Counted from the first letter of the stretch, positions 8,242-18,489 are shown. The stretch is DNA of 64,000 bases from Bacteroidales bacterium (GCA_035299085.1 DATGXG010000045.1:124001-188000); one strand, 5' to 3'. Translations and numbers: made by a program. The notes: generated by a model not told the origin, from the letters alone.

Positions 8242-10035
8242 ATGGACAATTTGAATTATGGTGTTGTAGGCAACTGCAGAAGTGCAGCACTTATATCACA
8301 GTATGGTAGCATTGACTGGTGTTGTATGCCTGATTTTGATTCTCCTTCAGTGTTTGCAAGGCTTCTCGACTATGAAAAAGGCGGGTATTTCAGCCTGGAA
8401 GTTAATGACAGTTATACAATTAACCAGAAATATATTAATAATACCAATGTTCTCAGGACAAGCTTTTCTTCTCCGGAAGGTGCCTTTGATATCATTGATT
8501 TTATGCCCCGTTACCAGATAACTGACCGCGAGTATTTTCGCCCAGCAGAAATTCACCGTCTGATTCAGCACATTTCCGGAAAACCAAAAGTGAGAATACA
8601 GTATAACCCGATTCTTAATTATGCCCGAGACCCGGTTGCCCATGTCATACAGGACGATCATATCAGAACTTATTCAACTGACTGGCCGACCGATTGCATT
8701 TACCTGTATTCGAGTTTTGATCTGAATGATATCCTTGAAAAAAGAGAAATCGAAATTAATTCGGACCATTACCTCCTGGTTTCCTATAACCAGAAAGTCA
8801 TAGACATGGATTTGAACCGTGTTTATCTTGAGTTTCACAGAACAAAAGTTTACTGGTTGAACTGGACAAACCGGTCGAAGAAATTCAAAAGCTACAACGA
8901 ATACATTCAGCGCAGCCTTCTTGTATTGAGAATCATGTCGTATGATTCAACAGGAGCCATATTGGCGGCACTTACAACCAGCCTCCCTGAAACCATCGGC
9001 GAAGTGAGAAACTGGGATTACCGATTCTGTTGGCTGCGCGATGCATCCATGTCGGTTGACACTCTCCTGGGAATGGGACATTATAATGCTGCCCGCCGGT
9101 TTCTCGGATTCATTATGCGAATCCTGAAATCAAAAAGTGATACCTTCATGATTATGTACGGAATCAGGGGTGAAAGAGACCTCACCGAAACCGAACTGTC
9201 CAATTTGTCGGGATATGAAAACTCAAGGCCTGTAAGAGTGGGAAATGCCGCTTACCTGCAAAAGCAAAATGACGTTTTTGGATACCTCCTGAATGTTATT
9301 CACCGCTATTACGAATATTTTGCAGGAACTCTTGATGAAATAGAGGATATCTGGGAAATAGTCCGAAATATAATTCAGACTGTTACAACTCACTGGGAAA
9401 AGCCTGATAAGGGAATCTGGGAATTCCGAGGCGAAGGCCGCCATTTTGTATTTTCAAAAGTAATGAGCTGGGTGGCTATGGACCGTGCAGCCAAAATTGC
9501 CAGGCTCCTTCATAAGAATTCATATGCCGACGACTGGCAGGGCCTGGCAACCGAAATCAAAGCCGATATTTATAAGAACGGATGGAATGAAGAACTGCAG
9601 ACTTTTACCCAGTCGTATGAAAGCACCAGTTTGGATGCCTCCCTGCTGTTAATTGCAGAATATGGCTTTATAACAACCGAAGATGAGAAATTTACGAAAA
9701 CAGTCACTGCCGTTAAGGATGCCCTGTTTTATAATGGTCTGATGTACCGGTATACAACCATGGATGATTTCGGCAAACCCAAATCAGCGTTTACGATTTG
9801 TACTTTCTGGCTTATCAAAGCCCTGTATAACACCGGACGAAAAGACGAAGCAGAGAAAATATTCAATGACCTGCTCTCTTGTTCAAATCACGTGGGACTT
9901 TTCAGTGAAGATATTGATTTTCATAATCGCAGGCTTCTCGGCAATTTTCCACAGGCTTATTCACACCTGGCGCTTATAAGCACAGCCTCATTGTTCTCAG
10001 AAGAAAAAATCACCTCACGATTCATTAAACCCTGA
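8242..10035 (+). CDS. Glycoside hydrolase family 15 protein (glucoamylase/trehalase type)
   Basis: A 597-residue protein without a signal peptide, so probably cytoplasmic. The N-terminal ~210 residues form the trehalase-like N-terminal domain (YGVVGNCRSAALISQYGSID). The catalytic alpha6/alpha6 barrel begins near 225 with the family signature NWDYRFCWLRDASMS (257-271) and continues to GLFSEDIDFHNRRLLGNFPQ near 575, which carries the likely catalytic base Glu. GH15 members release glucose from alpha-glucans or trehalose by inversion; which one is used here cannot be read from sequence. Its stop codon abuts the convergent TonB receptor stop, forming TGATCA. Confidence 0.88.
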   Translation: MDNLNYGVVGNCRSAALISQYGSIDWCCMPDFDSPSVFARLLDYEKGGYFSLEVNDSYTINQKYINNTNVLRTSFSSPEGAFDIIDFMPRYQITDREYFRPAEIHRLIQHISGKPKVRIQYNPILNYARDPVAHVIQDDHIRTYSTDWPTDCIYLYSSFDLNDILEKREIEINSDHYLLVSYNQKVIDMDLNRVYLEFHRTKVYWLNWTNRSKKFKSYNEYIQRSLLVLRIMSYDSTGAILAALTTSLPETIGEVRNWDYRFCWLRDASMSVDTLLGMGHYNAARRFLGFIMRILKSKSDTFMIMYGIRGERDLTETELSNLSGYENSRPVRVGNAAYLQKQNDVFGYLLNVIHRYYEYFAGTLDEIEDIWEIVRNIIQTVTTHWEKPDKGIWEFRGEGRHFVFSKVMSWVAMDRAAKIARLLHKNSYADDWQGLATEIKADIYKNGWNEELQTFTQSYESTSLDASLLLIAEYGFITTEDEKFTKTVTAVKDALFYNGLMYRYTTMDDFGKPKSAFTICTFWLIKALYNTGRKDEAEKIFNDLLSCSNHVGLFSEDIDFHNRRLLGNFPQAYSHLALISTASLFSEEKITSRFIKP

Positions 10036-12045
10036 TCAGAAAGTTACCGACAACCCGGCATATAAATTCCGGGGCATACCCGGGTAAAAATAGCGTGGCT
10101 CACTTCCATTCACTGAAAGAGCATTAACAACAAGCATTGAGGCATAAGCTGAATCTGTAATATTATTCAGTCCAGCATAAAGCATTGATTTCAGCTTACC
10201 TCCCTGTGTGAATTGTACATTCACCCTTGCATTGAGAACGGAATATGATCCATACACCAGTGTATTGGCATCATTAAGATATTGTTTTCCCGAACTTTTC
10301 ATTTCAGCAGCAATTTGAACTTTTTCTACAGGCAGCCATTCAAGTTGAATTGAAGTGGCACAGGCAGGAATGCCGGGCAGAATATTACCTTTAAAATCAA
10401 TTCCGTTGTCTGAAAATTCAAGGAAATGATTCATCGATCTTGTAAAAGAGCCGGACAGGGATAGATTTCCCGGAAATGAATTATGTTGCAGGACTAAAAT
10501 GCGACTCGATAATTCAATACCATAATGGCGTGTTTTTCCTGCGTTGATACCCGTAAAAACATCTTCTGACAATCGTTTGGTTACAAGCAAATCACTCAGA
10601 TCGATCCTGTAAACAGCTATGTCTGCTGAAATCCGGTTATGAACCAGATTAAGACGGGTACCGGCCTCAATTTGCCATCCTTTTTCATGCTTAATATTCC
10701 GGTTAACATCACCTTGCGGAAGAAGAGTCTCATCAGGTGAGGGCAATGAAAAGCCATGACCTGCTGAAGCATAAAAAGCGATTTCCGGAATCGGGTTATA
10801 ATTAACTCCAAACCGGGGTGAAACTATCAATGGGAAATTCCTTTTACCAGACTGATCGCCGTTTTCAGGATACAGGTCATTAAGCCTGTAACGAATATAA
10901 TTCATGGCACCAGCGACAGAAACTGTGAGACCCGGAAGAGGTTTTTGGTAGCTTATAAAGTAAAGGTTTGCATGATTCCTGTTTTCACGGTTACGGTTTA
11001 TCCTGAAATCGTTTGTATCAAGATTCCACCTGTACTGCTCCGTTATCCATTCAAATCCGACAAGCCAGTCCGATTTCGCACGGTGAACTGTAAATTTCTC
11101 GCGTATCCCGGCGCCTGTCGATTCATCATCCAGGTTATTAAAAGGTCTCTTCTCGTAACTGTCAATTCCTTTGGCAAAAAGAATGAATTTGTTTGTTGTT
11201 TTGTCTGATATTCTACTGTTAATTGCTATTCCTGCAACAGCCCTTACATATTTTTTAAATCCACCGGATTTCTTCCAGTTTTCAGCGGCTGACCCCGGCT
11301 TTGTCTTGAATAAAGTCAATCCCAGTGAAGAAGGTAATTCACTGTTCACACGGTTTAACAGAAAAAGAAAATCAATTCTCCTTCCCTTTCCAGCCAGCAG
11401 CAATGAAGAGCGATCATACGTGCTGTTATCTCTCCAGCCCTGTGAATGCAGGTTGGCCAGGCTTGACCATACGGCTGAATTCTTTGAATAAAAAGAATGA
11501 CTTGCGCTGAATCGTGAGGTATTAAAGCTGCCATAACGGGCATTTACCGTTGTATTGTTTTCATTTACGTCAGGAGTATACACATTTATGCTTCCTCCAA
11601 GTCCTGAGCCATAAAGCGCTGAAGAAGGGCCTTTGACAATTTCAATGCGTCCTGTGTTTTCCGGTTCTATTTCTTCAGGTGAAGAAAGGCCGTCTGAAGA
11701 GGTTAAAGGAATATCATCCAGGTAAAACCGGATCCTGTTTGTATTATATGGCGTACGGCTTCCCATTCCCCTGATTACAATCCGGTTGGTTGTGTAAGTA
11801 CCGGATTGAGCAGTCACACCGGGCATTGAGTTTAAAACCGAGAACAGCTGGGTGTTATCCGATTCCTGAAAATCCCTGCCGGTGATTACTGAAATACTTC
11901 CGGGGATTGAACGAAAAGCGGAACTTACCTGGTAAGCACTTACTTTTACTTCATCCAGAACAAAGGTTGAATCGGCAAACTGAGCGTATATATCCGGTAT
12001 TGTGAAGAAAAGTAAAAGAGGGAAAAAAAATGCGACCGGCTTCAT
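10036..12045 (-). CDS. TonB-dependent outer-membrane receptor
   Basis: A 669-residue protein read from the ATG at 12045, which gives a clean signal peptide (MKPVAFFFPLLLFF...YAQ). The N-terminal TonB-box-like segment VLDEVKVSAY is followed by a plug domain (SISVITGRDF, GVTAQSG, IVIRGMGSR, IEIVKGPSSALYGSG) and a 22-strand-type barrel ending in the terminal aromatic F of outer-membrane proteins. It lacks the carboxypeptidase-like domain of SusC proteins and has no SusD partner, so it more likely imports a siderophore, cobalamin or other small ligand than glycans. The ligand is unknown. Upstream is a divergent gap shared with the RibD-like gene. Confidence 0.9.
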   Translation of the reverse strand: MKPVAFFFPLLLFFTIPDIYAQFADSTFVLDEVKVSAYQVSSAFRSIPGSISVITGRDFQESDNTQLFSVLNSMPGVTAQSGTYTTNRIVIRGMGSRTPYNTNRIRFYLDDIPLTSSDGLSSPEEIEPENTGRIEIVKGPSSALYGSGLGGSINVYTPDVNENNTTVNARYGSFNTSRFSASHSFYSKNSAVWSSLANLHSQGWRDNSTYDRSSLLLAGKGRRIDFLFLLNRVNSELPSSLGLTLFKTKPGSAAENWKKSGGFKKYVRAVAGIAINSRISDKTTNKFILFAKGIDSYEKRPFNNLDDESTGAGIREKFTVHRAKSDWLVGFEWITEQYRWNLDTNDFRINRNRENRNHANLYFISYQKPLPGLTVSVAGAMNYIRYRLNDLYPENGDQSGKRNFPLIVSPRFGVNYNPIPEIAFYASAGHGFSLPSPDETLLPQGDVNRNIKHEKGWQIEAGTRLNLVHNRISADIAVYRIDLSDLLVTKRLSEDVFTGINAGKTRHYGIELSSRILVLQHNSFPGNLSLSGSFTRSMNHFLEFSDNGIDFKGNILPGIPACATSIQLEWLPVEKVQIAAEMKSSGKQYLNDANTLVYGSYSVLNARVNVQFTQGGKLKSMLYAGLNNITDSAYASMLVVNALSVNGSEPRYFYPGMPRNLYAGLSVTF

Positions 12046-12155
12046 TATTAAGTTTATGCAATAACCTCTGGGAAGATGTTTTTGTTTAAAACACGGGGTA
12101 CACAACAAATAGAAAAAAGATATGTTTATATAACTGCAATTAAGTTTTTATTGTA

Positions 12156-12776
12156 ATGAGAAAGTTAAAAGTGCAGGTGCAGACGTCAATCGACGGTTTT
12201 ATTGCAGGGCCTGGTGGCGAAATGGATTGGATGGTCAGAAATTGGGATAACGAACTCAAGAAATATGTATTTAATCTCACCAGACCCGTTGATTGTGTCA
12301 TAATGGGACGCAACCTTGCCCACGGGTTTATAGATACCTGGCAAAACCGCCTGAATGATGCCTCGGCCTCTGACACTTTTGCAAAAAAAATGGTTGAAAC
12401 CCCGAAGGTTGTATTTTCTAAAACAATGGAAAACAATCCCTGGAAGAATACCCGGTTGGTAAGCGGAGATTTAAGGGATGAGATTATCAGGCTTAAACAA
12501 ATGAAGGGAAGGGATATAATTGCCTATGGCGGCGTAACCTTTCTTTCATCGCTTATTGAAACCGATCTGATTGATGAATACAATATTTTTGTAAATCCAG
12601 TAGCGCTCGGTAAAGGAAGATCACTGTTCTCTTCACTTGAAAATAAACTTAACCTGCAGCTTGTATATTCCACGTCATTTGACTGCGGTATTACCGCATT
12701 GTGTTATGTAAAGCCTTTTAAGGAGCAGAATTCAGAGAATGCTGCCGTAACTTCAAATATTCAGTCAGAGAAATAA
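12156..12776 (+). CDS. RibD C-terminal/dihydrofolate-reductase-like protein
   Basis: A 206-residue cytoplasmic protein. KVQVQTSIDGFIAGPGGEMDW is the typical opening of the RibD_C/DHFR-fold group (YwjB/YyaP-like), and VIMGRNLAHGF and IIAYGGVTFLSSLIETDLIDEY are the other two conserved blocks. The fold binds NADPH; members act on pteridines, flavin precursors or unknown substrates. There is no riboflavin or folate gene nearby, so the substrate cannot be assigned. The last ~15 residues after the core are Asn/Ser/Glu-rich and unconserved in appearance. Confidence 0.8.
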   Translation: MRKLKVQVQTSIDGFIAGPGGEMDWMVRNWDNELKKYVFNLTRPVDCVIMGRNLAHGFIDTWQNRLNDASASDTFAKKMVETPKVVFSKTMENNPWKNTRLVSGDLRDEIIRLKQMKGRDIIAYGGVTFLSSLIETDLIDEYNIFVNPVALGKGRSLFSSLENKLNLQLVYSTSFDCGITALCYVKPFKEQNSENAAVTSNIQSEK

Positions 12777-12828
12777 TTTCAATATTCCGAATCAATTAGT
12801 ATTTTCGTTGAGACTAACATATTTCTCA

Positions 12829-15141
12829 ATGAAAAAGCTTTCATTACTGGTGTTCAGGGCATTTCTCATGCTGTTCTTTTTATATTCGTCATTTTATACC
12901 TGTTCCGCACAGGTCACTGTTCCAACCCAAAAATATGACTGGAAAAGTGTTCAGTATGCAGGGGGCGGTTTCGTTGACGGATTTGTATTTCATCCTGCCG
13001 AAAAAAATCTTTGCTATTGCCGGACCGACATGGGAGGTGCTTACAGAAGAAACCCGGTTACAATGAGATGGGAACCTCTCCTTGACTGGATATCCTATGA
13101 CGACCGCAACCTGATGGGAGTTGAAAGCATAGCGCTTGATCCGCAGAATCCTGATAAACTTTATATTGCATGCGGCACCTATACAAATCCCGGCACACCC
13201 AACGGAGCTATTCTACGGTCGGACGACAGGGGAAAGACTTTCAAACGGGCCGATGTGCCTTTCAAGATGGGAGGCAACGAAGATGGCCGGGGCAATGGTG
13301 AAAGACTTGCAGTTGATCCTAATAACTCCTCCATACTTTATTTTGGAACACGGAATGCCGGTTTGTGGAAAAGCAATGACGGAGCAGCAACATGGACAAA
13401 AGTTGAGAGTTTTCCTTCGGTTGAAGAAAAAGCACCTTCCAGGATGCATGACCAGGATAGTATAACCCGGTGGTTACGGATGAACCGCGGATCAGGGATT
13501 ATTTTTGTGTTGTTTGACAGTAAAAGTGGTAAAAAAGGAAAAGGCAGCCAGGTTATCTATGCCGGCGTATCGCTGATGAACAGGGAAAACCTGTTGGTAA
13601 GCCGTGATGCCGGAAAAAGCTGGGAACCGGTAAAAGGACAACCTGTTGCATACAGGCCTACCCATGCGGTAATGGCCAAAAACGGTTCTCTTTATATTAC
13701 TTATGGTAACATGCCAGGACCGTCAAGAATGACGGACGGCGCAGTATGGAAATATGATCCGCATTCTTCCGCCTGGACCGATATAACACCAGATCATCCC
13801 GATCCCAAAACAAGAGCTTTTGGTTATGCGGGTATTGCCGTACAGAGTGATAATCCTGATATTCTGATAGTAAGCTCATTTAATCGCTACCAGGTTGATA
13901 ACGGTGAAGATATATTCCGCAGTACCAATGGCGGTAAGTCATGGAAACAGGTGTTTGCCAACGGGGGAAAAATTGAATCAAAGGCCGCTCCATACACCGC
14001 ACATACAGGTATTCACTGGCTCTTTGATCTTGAAATCGATCCTTTTAATCCCGATCACGCCCTGTTTACAACCGGTTACGGTGGACATGAAACATTTAAC
14101 CTCACTGATCTCGATGCGGGTAAGCCAACTACATGGCAGGTTCTGAGCACAGGAATTGAAGAAACAGTTCCGCTTGAATTGCTGAGTCCTTCAAAAGGCG
14201 CCCAGGTCATCACTGCAATCGGTGATTATGGCGGTGCCGTTCATTTTGATCCTGACATTGTGCCTGACGATAATTTTTCTAATCCCCGATTCGGAAACAC
14301 AAACGGTATAGCATGCGCAGAAAACAACCCCGATATAATCGTGAGGGTAGGCCGCGCCACAGGAGATAACCCGGGTAAAACTATAGGGTATTCAACCGAT
14401 GGGGGAAAAACATGGAGTCCTGCAAATGTTCCTGAACCCGGAGCCTCACTGGGTGATATAGCCGTTTCAGCTGACGGTGAAACCTGGATCTGGTCGCCTG
14501 ATCCTGTGAATGAAGGTTTTGGTCAGAACCGCAGGTTTCAGCAATTTCCCGTATACCGAACCACTGATAAAGGATCCACATGGACCAAATGTTCCGGAAT
14601 TCCTGAAAGCACGAGGGTTGTGGCCGATCACATGAATCCGATGCTTTTCTATGCCTGTGATGTGCTCAGGGAAAAATGGTATATAAGCTTAGACGGAGGA
14701 GTGACCTTTGAAGAAAAGACCCTTTCTCTACCCGGAGGTATTACAACAAGAGGCTACAGGGCCGACAACAGGGGTGGCCAGGACCGTATTTACAGCACTC
14801 CGGGTAAAGAGGGTGAAGTTTGGGTTGCAGCATTCGACGGATTGTATCGTTCCACCAACAGGACAGATTTTATTAAAACCAACGGGGTAAGTGAAATTCA
14901 TGCTTTTGGATTCGGGAAAAGCGCTCCGGGAAAAGATTACCCTGCACTTTATCTTATAGGAACCATCAATGGAATGCGAGGAATATTCAGGTCAGACAGC
15001 GCAGGAGAAAACTGGGTAAGAATTAACGATGATCAGCACCAGTGGGGACTATTATTGCATATAACAGGGGATCCGAAGAAATATGGAAGGGTGTATGTGG
15101 GCACACACGGTCGGGGTACACTTTACGGTGATCCTGAATGA
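12829..15141 (+). CDS. GH74-type xyloglucanase / BNR-repeat exo-glycosidase
   Basis: A 770-residue secreted enzyme read from the ATG at 12829 (a TTG 21 bp upstream would only lengthen the leader). The signal peptide ends near CSAQ. The body matches GH74 closely: YAGGGFVDGFVFHP, RTDMGGAYRR, PLLDWISYDDRNLMGVESIA, GAILRSDDRGKTF, PFKMGGNEDGRGNGERLAVDP, LYFGTRNAGLWKS. GH74 enzymes are twin seven-bladed propellers that cleave xyloglucan backbones; repeated SxDxGxTW (Asp-box) motifs are seen throughout. No T9SS tail or carbohydrate-binding module is visible, so it may be periplasmic. It fits with the xylose operon 24 kb downstream. Confidence 0.85.
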   Translation: MKKLSLLVFRAFLMLFFLYSSFYTCSAQVTVPTQKYDWKSVQYAGGGFVDGFVFHPAEKNLCYCRTDMGGAYRRNPVTMRWEPLLDWISYDDRNLMGVESIALDPQNPDKLYIACGTYTNPGTPNGAILRSDDRGKTFKRADVPFKMGGNEDGRGNGERLAVDPNNSSILYFGTRNAGLWKSNDGAATWTKVESFPSVEEKAPSRMHDQDSITRWLRMNRGSGIIFVLFDSKSGKKGKGSQVIYAGVSLMNRENLLVSRDAGKSWEPVKGQPVAYRPTHAVMAKNGSLYITYGNMPGPSRMTDGAVWKYDPHSSAWTDITPDHPDPKTRAFGYAGIAVQSDNPDILIVSSFNRYQVDNGEDIFRSTNGGKSWKQVFANGGKIESKAAPYTAHTGIHWLFDLEIDPFNPDHALFTTGYGGHETFNLTDLDAGKPTTWQVLSTGIEETVPLELLSPSKGAQVITAIGDYGGAVHFDPDIVPDDNFSNPRFGNTNGIACAENNPDIIVRVGRATGDNPGKTIGYSTDGGKTWSPANVPEPGASLGDIAVSADGETWIWSPDPVNEGFGQNRRFQQFPVYRTTDKGSTWTKCSGIPESTRVVADHMNPMLFYACDVLREKWYISLDGGVTFEEKTLSLPGGITTRGYRADNRGGQDRIYSTPGKEGEVWVAAFDGLYRSTNRTDFIKTNGVSEIHAFGFGKSAPGKDYPALYLIGTINGMRGIFRSDSAGENWVRINDDQHQWGLLLHITGDPKKYGRVYVGTHGRGTLYGDPE

Positions 15142-15144
15142 CAA

Positions 15145-15858
15145 TTATCTTGAATGGATATAGTTGTAGTCTTTAATAACGGCCTGCAAAAATTTCTCGG
15201 GACTAAGTTCTGAATCTACGCCCATTTTCATTGACAGTGCTGTCTTTGCTTTTTGTGCCATTTCAATGGATTGCTCACTGGAATAGGAATCGGTTAAATA
15301 TTCAATTACATCACGTGCTGTGTAAATGTCTGAATCCGATAATTTAAAAACCTGTGAAAAAAGGGGAACGTAATTTTTAGGAATTGAAGTATACAGTGTT
15401 TCCGTGAATTCTTTTTCCTTCAACCTGATAACTGTTGTATTGGCTGCCATATCACCTAACCGCTGACCTTTTTTGTTAAGAATAACGGTTATACAGGATA
15501 TACTGCCAAATAAAAACCATATATCTACAATTCTGAAAATCCACCGGATCAGCGTAGTAACAAAATCTGCTTCAGTACCGTCTATTTTCACCACTTTTAT
15601 CTTCACTATCTTTTTCCCCCAGCTCTGTCCATCCATTGCCATTTCACTCACAAAGTGATAAAAGGCAGGGGGGCCGAATACAAACAGCATAAACACAGTT
15701 GAAGTATTATCAATTATTCCTGAAAACAACAGCATTAACATCATATAAGCAAAACAAAACGCATAGTCAATTACCGAAGCCAATATCCTCTCCCCTACAC
15801 TTGCAGGAGTTTGTTCGATAGCAATGTTTTGTGAAGTCAGTATTGCAATATTGTCCAT
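15145..15858 (-). CDS. RDD family membrane protein
   Basis: A 237-residue inner-membrane protein. The RDD domain covers about residues 15-145: ASVGERILASVIDYAFCF (the Arg-Asp pair in helix 1), a second helix pair, GQSWGKKIVKIKVV and LIRWIFRIVDIWFLF, ending QRLGDMAANTTVI. About 90 cytoplasmic residues follow that are not part of the usual domain. RDD proteins are small membrane proteins of poorly defined, possibly transport, role. It is divergent from the SpoIIM-like gene, with 76 bp between the starts. This pairing of RDD with SpoIIM, DUF4129, MoxR and DUF58 genes is common in bacteria. Confidence 0.88.
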   Translation of the reverse strand: MDNIAILTSQNIAIEQTPASVGERILASVIDYAFCFAYMMLMLLFSGIIDNTSTVFMLFVFGPPAFYHFVSEMAMDGQSWGKKIVKIKVVKIDGTEADFVTTLIRWIFRIVDIWFLFGSISCITVILNKKGQRLGDMAANTTVIRLKEKEFTETLYTSIPKNYVPLFSQVFKLSDSDIYTARDVIEYLTDSYSSEQSIEMAQKAKTALSMKMGVDSELSPEKFLQAVIKDYNYIHSR

Positions 15859-15934
15859 AAAATGTGCCCGCGGGAATGTAAAATTGAAAAACTTTTTGAT
15901 ATCTTACGAATGTATTCGAATCAGGTTAACATTA

Positions 15935-16912
15935 ATGAACGAAATTCGTTTTCTTCATACCAATCAACATCACTGGAAGGAATTCGAAGAGCTTTTGGAA
16001 ACTGGTTATCAGTCAAATCCTGATCAGATTTCGGACTTGTATATCCGCCTGACCGATGATCTTTCCTATGCCCGGACTTATTTCACCAATTCGCCGGTTA
16101 ACGGTTATCTTAATAACCTGGCTCAGAAAGCTCATCGTCTCATATATCAGAACAAACCGGTAAAAAGCAACCTGTTTGTACATTTCTGGAAAACCGAATA
16201 TCCAACCATTGTAAAGGGTTCTTACAGGGAAATTACTGTGTCTTTTTTAATTCTGCTTCTTGCCTCAATGACTGGGTGGCTTTCAAACCTGTTTGATCCT
16301 GAATTCGCGCGGATCATAATGGGTGACCACTACATAAACATGACCCTGGCTAACATTGAGAAGGGTGATCCTCTTGCCGTTTATAAAAGTATGAACCAGG
16401 TGGATATGTTCCTGGGCATTACATTAAATAATATTTATGTTGCATTCCAGGCTTTTGTCTGTGGTTTGTTCACACCGCTGGGAACTGGAATGATCCTCTT
16501 AAAAAACGGTATAATGCTGGGAACCTTTCATAGTTTTTTAATGCAGAAAGGTTTTAGTTTTGAGACCATTTCAACCATCTGGATCCACGGAACAATTGAA
16601 ATATTTTCTATCATCGTTGCCGGAGCAGCAGGTATTATCCTTGGAAAAGGAATCGTTTTTCCAGGCACCTACAAACGTTCGGTGTCATTCAGAATGGGTG
16701 CATTAAAAGGCATAAAACTGGTAGCCGGCCTTATACCGTTCTTCATTGTGGCCGGTTTTCTTGAAGGTTTTATTACCCGATACACGCATGCGCCTTTCGT
16801 GCTCAGGCTTTCAATAATCATTTTATCAGCTGTCATCCTTGCTTATTATTTTTTCATTTACCCCAATACTTCACAATTTAAAAACCCTTATTATGGAAAA
16901 CAATCCGGTTAA
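15935..16912 (+). CDS. Stage II sporulation protein M (SpoIIM)-like membrane protein
   Basis: A 325-residue inner-membrane protein read from the ATG at 15935; the extra 37 residues of the longer ORF overlap the divergent RDD start and are unlikely. A soluble N-terminus (residues 1-90, with FEELLETGYQSNPDQISDLYIRL) precedes five or six membrane helices. FVCGLFTPLGTGMILLKNGIMLGTF, IWIHGTIEIFSIIVAGAAG and a conserved C-terminal helix match the SpoIIM family, present widely in non-sporulating bacteria beside MoxR/DUF58 genes. The biochemical role is unknown. It overlaps the next gene by 20 bp, so the two are probably co-translated. Confidence 0.88.
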   Translation: MNEIRFLHTNQHHWKEFEELLETGYQSNPDQISDLYIRLTDDLSYARTYFTNSPVNGYLNNLAQKAHRLIYQNKPVKSNLFVHFWKTEYPTIVKGSYREITVSFLILLLASMTGWLSNLFDPEFARIIMGDHYINMTLANIEKGDPLAVYKSMNQVDMFLGITLNNIYVAFQAFVCGLFTPLGTGMILLKNGIMLGTFHSFLMQKGFSFETISTIWIHGTIEIFSIIVAGAAGIILGKGIVFPGTYKRSVSFRMGALKGIKLVAGLIPFFIVAGFLEGFITRYTHAPFVLRLSIIILSAVILAYYFFIYPNTSQFKNPYYGKQSG

Positions 16913-17759
16913 TTTTAAAAGTATCCGCGATTTCGGAGAAATCTTTAATTCCACTTTTACCTTTATTGGTGAAGAGTTTAAACCACTCGGAAAGGCAATA
17001 CTTTTGTATGCCATGCCCTTCCTGATTATTGCTTCAATAATTGGCGTTGTTTTTGGAATTCAGTCACAACAATTAATGAATTCCTATAATTTACAAAACT
17101 CGACAGATCTCTCGGAATCACTATCCATGGTGGGTCAGGCATATAAATATATTTTCCTGATGATGATGATTTATATGGTTGGAATGAGTGTTCTCCAATG
17201 CACCATCATGGGATATATTAAGCTTTATATCGAAAAAGGAAAAGGAAATTTTACAACCGAAGAAGTATGGAATGAAGTTAAATCCAGGATATTTCCCGTT
17301 CTTGGAATATCACTCATATGTTTTATTCTCATAATAATTGGTACTATTTTCTGTATTATACCAGGAATCATCCTCGCCGTGTCTTTATCCCTCATTCTGC
17401 CTGCCTATTTTTATGAACAGAAAGGTTTTGGAAACTCGTTTAACCGCAGCTTTCAGCTAACCGCCCAAAAATGGTGGCTTACATTCGGGTTGATGATCGT
17501 CTCTTACATACTCGTGTATATGATTAGTTTGTTGCTTTCTATCCCTTCAATGCTCATGGGATTCAAAACACTATTTGCCCTAGCGAGTCATGCCGAGGTG
17601 CATATTTCGACCGGCTACTATATTCTTAATTCTATTACTCAGCTTGTCACTTATGTTCTTATTTCAATTCCGCTGATCATTCTAATATTCAACTATTTCA
17701 GCCTGGTTGAATTAAAGGACAGGCCTTCATTACAGGAAAAAATAGATCAGATATCATAA
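16893..17759 (+). CDS. Integral membrane protein of the MoxR cluster, unassigned family
   Basis: A 288-residue protein read from the ATG at 16893 inside the end of the SpoIIM-like gene. A short cytoplasmic N-terminus (FGEIFNSTFTFIGEEFKPL) is followed by about six membrane helices, including GISLICFILIIIGTIFCIIPGIILAVSL. The RSFQLTAQKWWLTFGLMIVSY block resembles glycerophosphodiesterase-type or DUF4013-like multi-pass membrane domains, but no catalytic motif is seen and I do not assign a function. It is one base from the next start, in a tight operon. Confidence 0.6.
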   Translation: MENNPVNFKSIRDFGEIFNSTFTFIGEEFKPLGKAILLYAMPFLIIASIIGVVFGIQSQQLMNSYNLQNSTDLSESLSMVGQAYKYIFLMMMIYMVGMSVLQCTIMGYIKLYIEKGKGNFTTEEVWNEVKSRIFPVLGISLICFILIIIGTIFCIIPGIILAVSLSLILPAYFYEQKGFGNSFNRSFQLTAQKWWLTFGLMIVSYILVYMISLLLSIPSMLMGFKTLFALASHAEVHISTGYYILNSITQLVTYVLISIPLIILIFNYFSLVELKDRPSLQEKIDQIS

Positions 17760-17760
17760 C

Positions 17761-18489
17761 ATGATCCGTAAGGTCCTGTTAATCTGTTTTTTTGCTGAAA
17801 TCATTTTCTTCGGTCAATTGAAAGCCGGGGATTCTGTTTCCGTCAGCCCGGTGAAAGCTTTTTTCCCGGAAAACGGGATCAGAATCCCTTCCGAAAACAG
17901 GATCAACGAAATTCTAAAGGATAAAAAGTATGATTATGGTGAATTTTATAAACCTCCTGCCAAGACAGGTATTTTAGCAAGGCTTTTGCGTTGGATCGTA
18001 AAAATGATCGGCTTCGGAATGAAAGCATTCAGTTATTGGCCGGTTGGGTTCAGAATACTGATTATTGTAATTCTGATATTATTGATTTATGTAATCGCCA
18101 CAAAAACAAAATTATACAGGCTATTCTATTTCGAAAAACAAAAAGAAAATGTGTATTTCCGGGAAATAAGCCTGCCTGATGAATTCGATTTTGAAAAGGC
18201 AATTTCTGAAGCAATAGCCCTGAATAAATACAAAGACGCCATCCGTTTTTCTCATTTGAAATTGCTGAAAGACCTCAATAATAGCCGAAAGATTCAATTA
18301 TCAGCTGAAAAAACGAACAGGGATTATTCATTTGAAATAGGTGATTCTTTGACGAGGCAAAAATTCCTCAGGCTCACTGACATTTATAACCGGGTATGGT
18401 ACGGCAAATATGATTTGAGCAGAACTGAACTGGACTCTGTGTTACCTGAATTTGCTGAATTTAATACAGACTTATATGTTCAGGATTAA
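17761..18489 (+). CDS. DUF4129 domain-containing membrane protein
   Basis: A 242-residue protein with a signal peptide or first membrane segment (residues 4-22), a periplasmic loop of ~60 residues, a second membrane helix (about 95-118, FRILIIVILILLIYVIA) and a cytoplasmic C-terminus with the DUF4129 signature FLRLTDIYNRVWYGKYDLSR. The domain typically accompanies MoxR-DUF58 systems and transglutaminase-like proteins. The role is unknown. It overlaps the following gene's start by 14 bp. Confidence 0.75.
   Translation: MIRKVLLICFFAEIIFFGQLKAGDSVSVSPVKAFFPENGIRIPSENRINEILKDKKYDYGEFYKPPAKTGILARLLRWIVKMIGFGMKAFSYWPVGFRILIIVILILLIYVIATKTKLYRLFYFEKQKENVYFREISLPDEFDFEKAISEAIALNKYKDAIRFSHLKLLKDLNNSRKIQLSAEKTNRDYSFEIGDSLTRQKFLRLTDIYNRVWYGKYDLSRTELDSVLPEFAEFNTDLYVQD

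Noticed and set aside
10617..11543. Reading frames opposite the TonB receptor
   Set aside because: They lack starts with context and any recognised domain; the receptor frame is complete and conserved.
15824..15934. Longer start of the SpoIIM-like gene (37 extra residues)
   Set aside because: It runs antisense through the start of the RDD gene and has no helix or family similarity.
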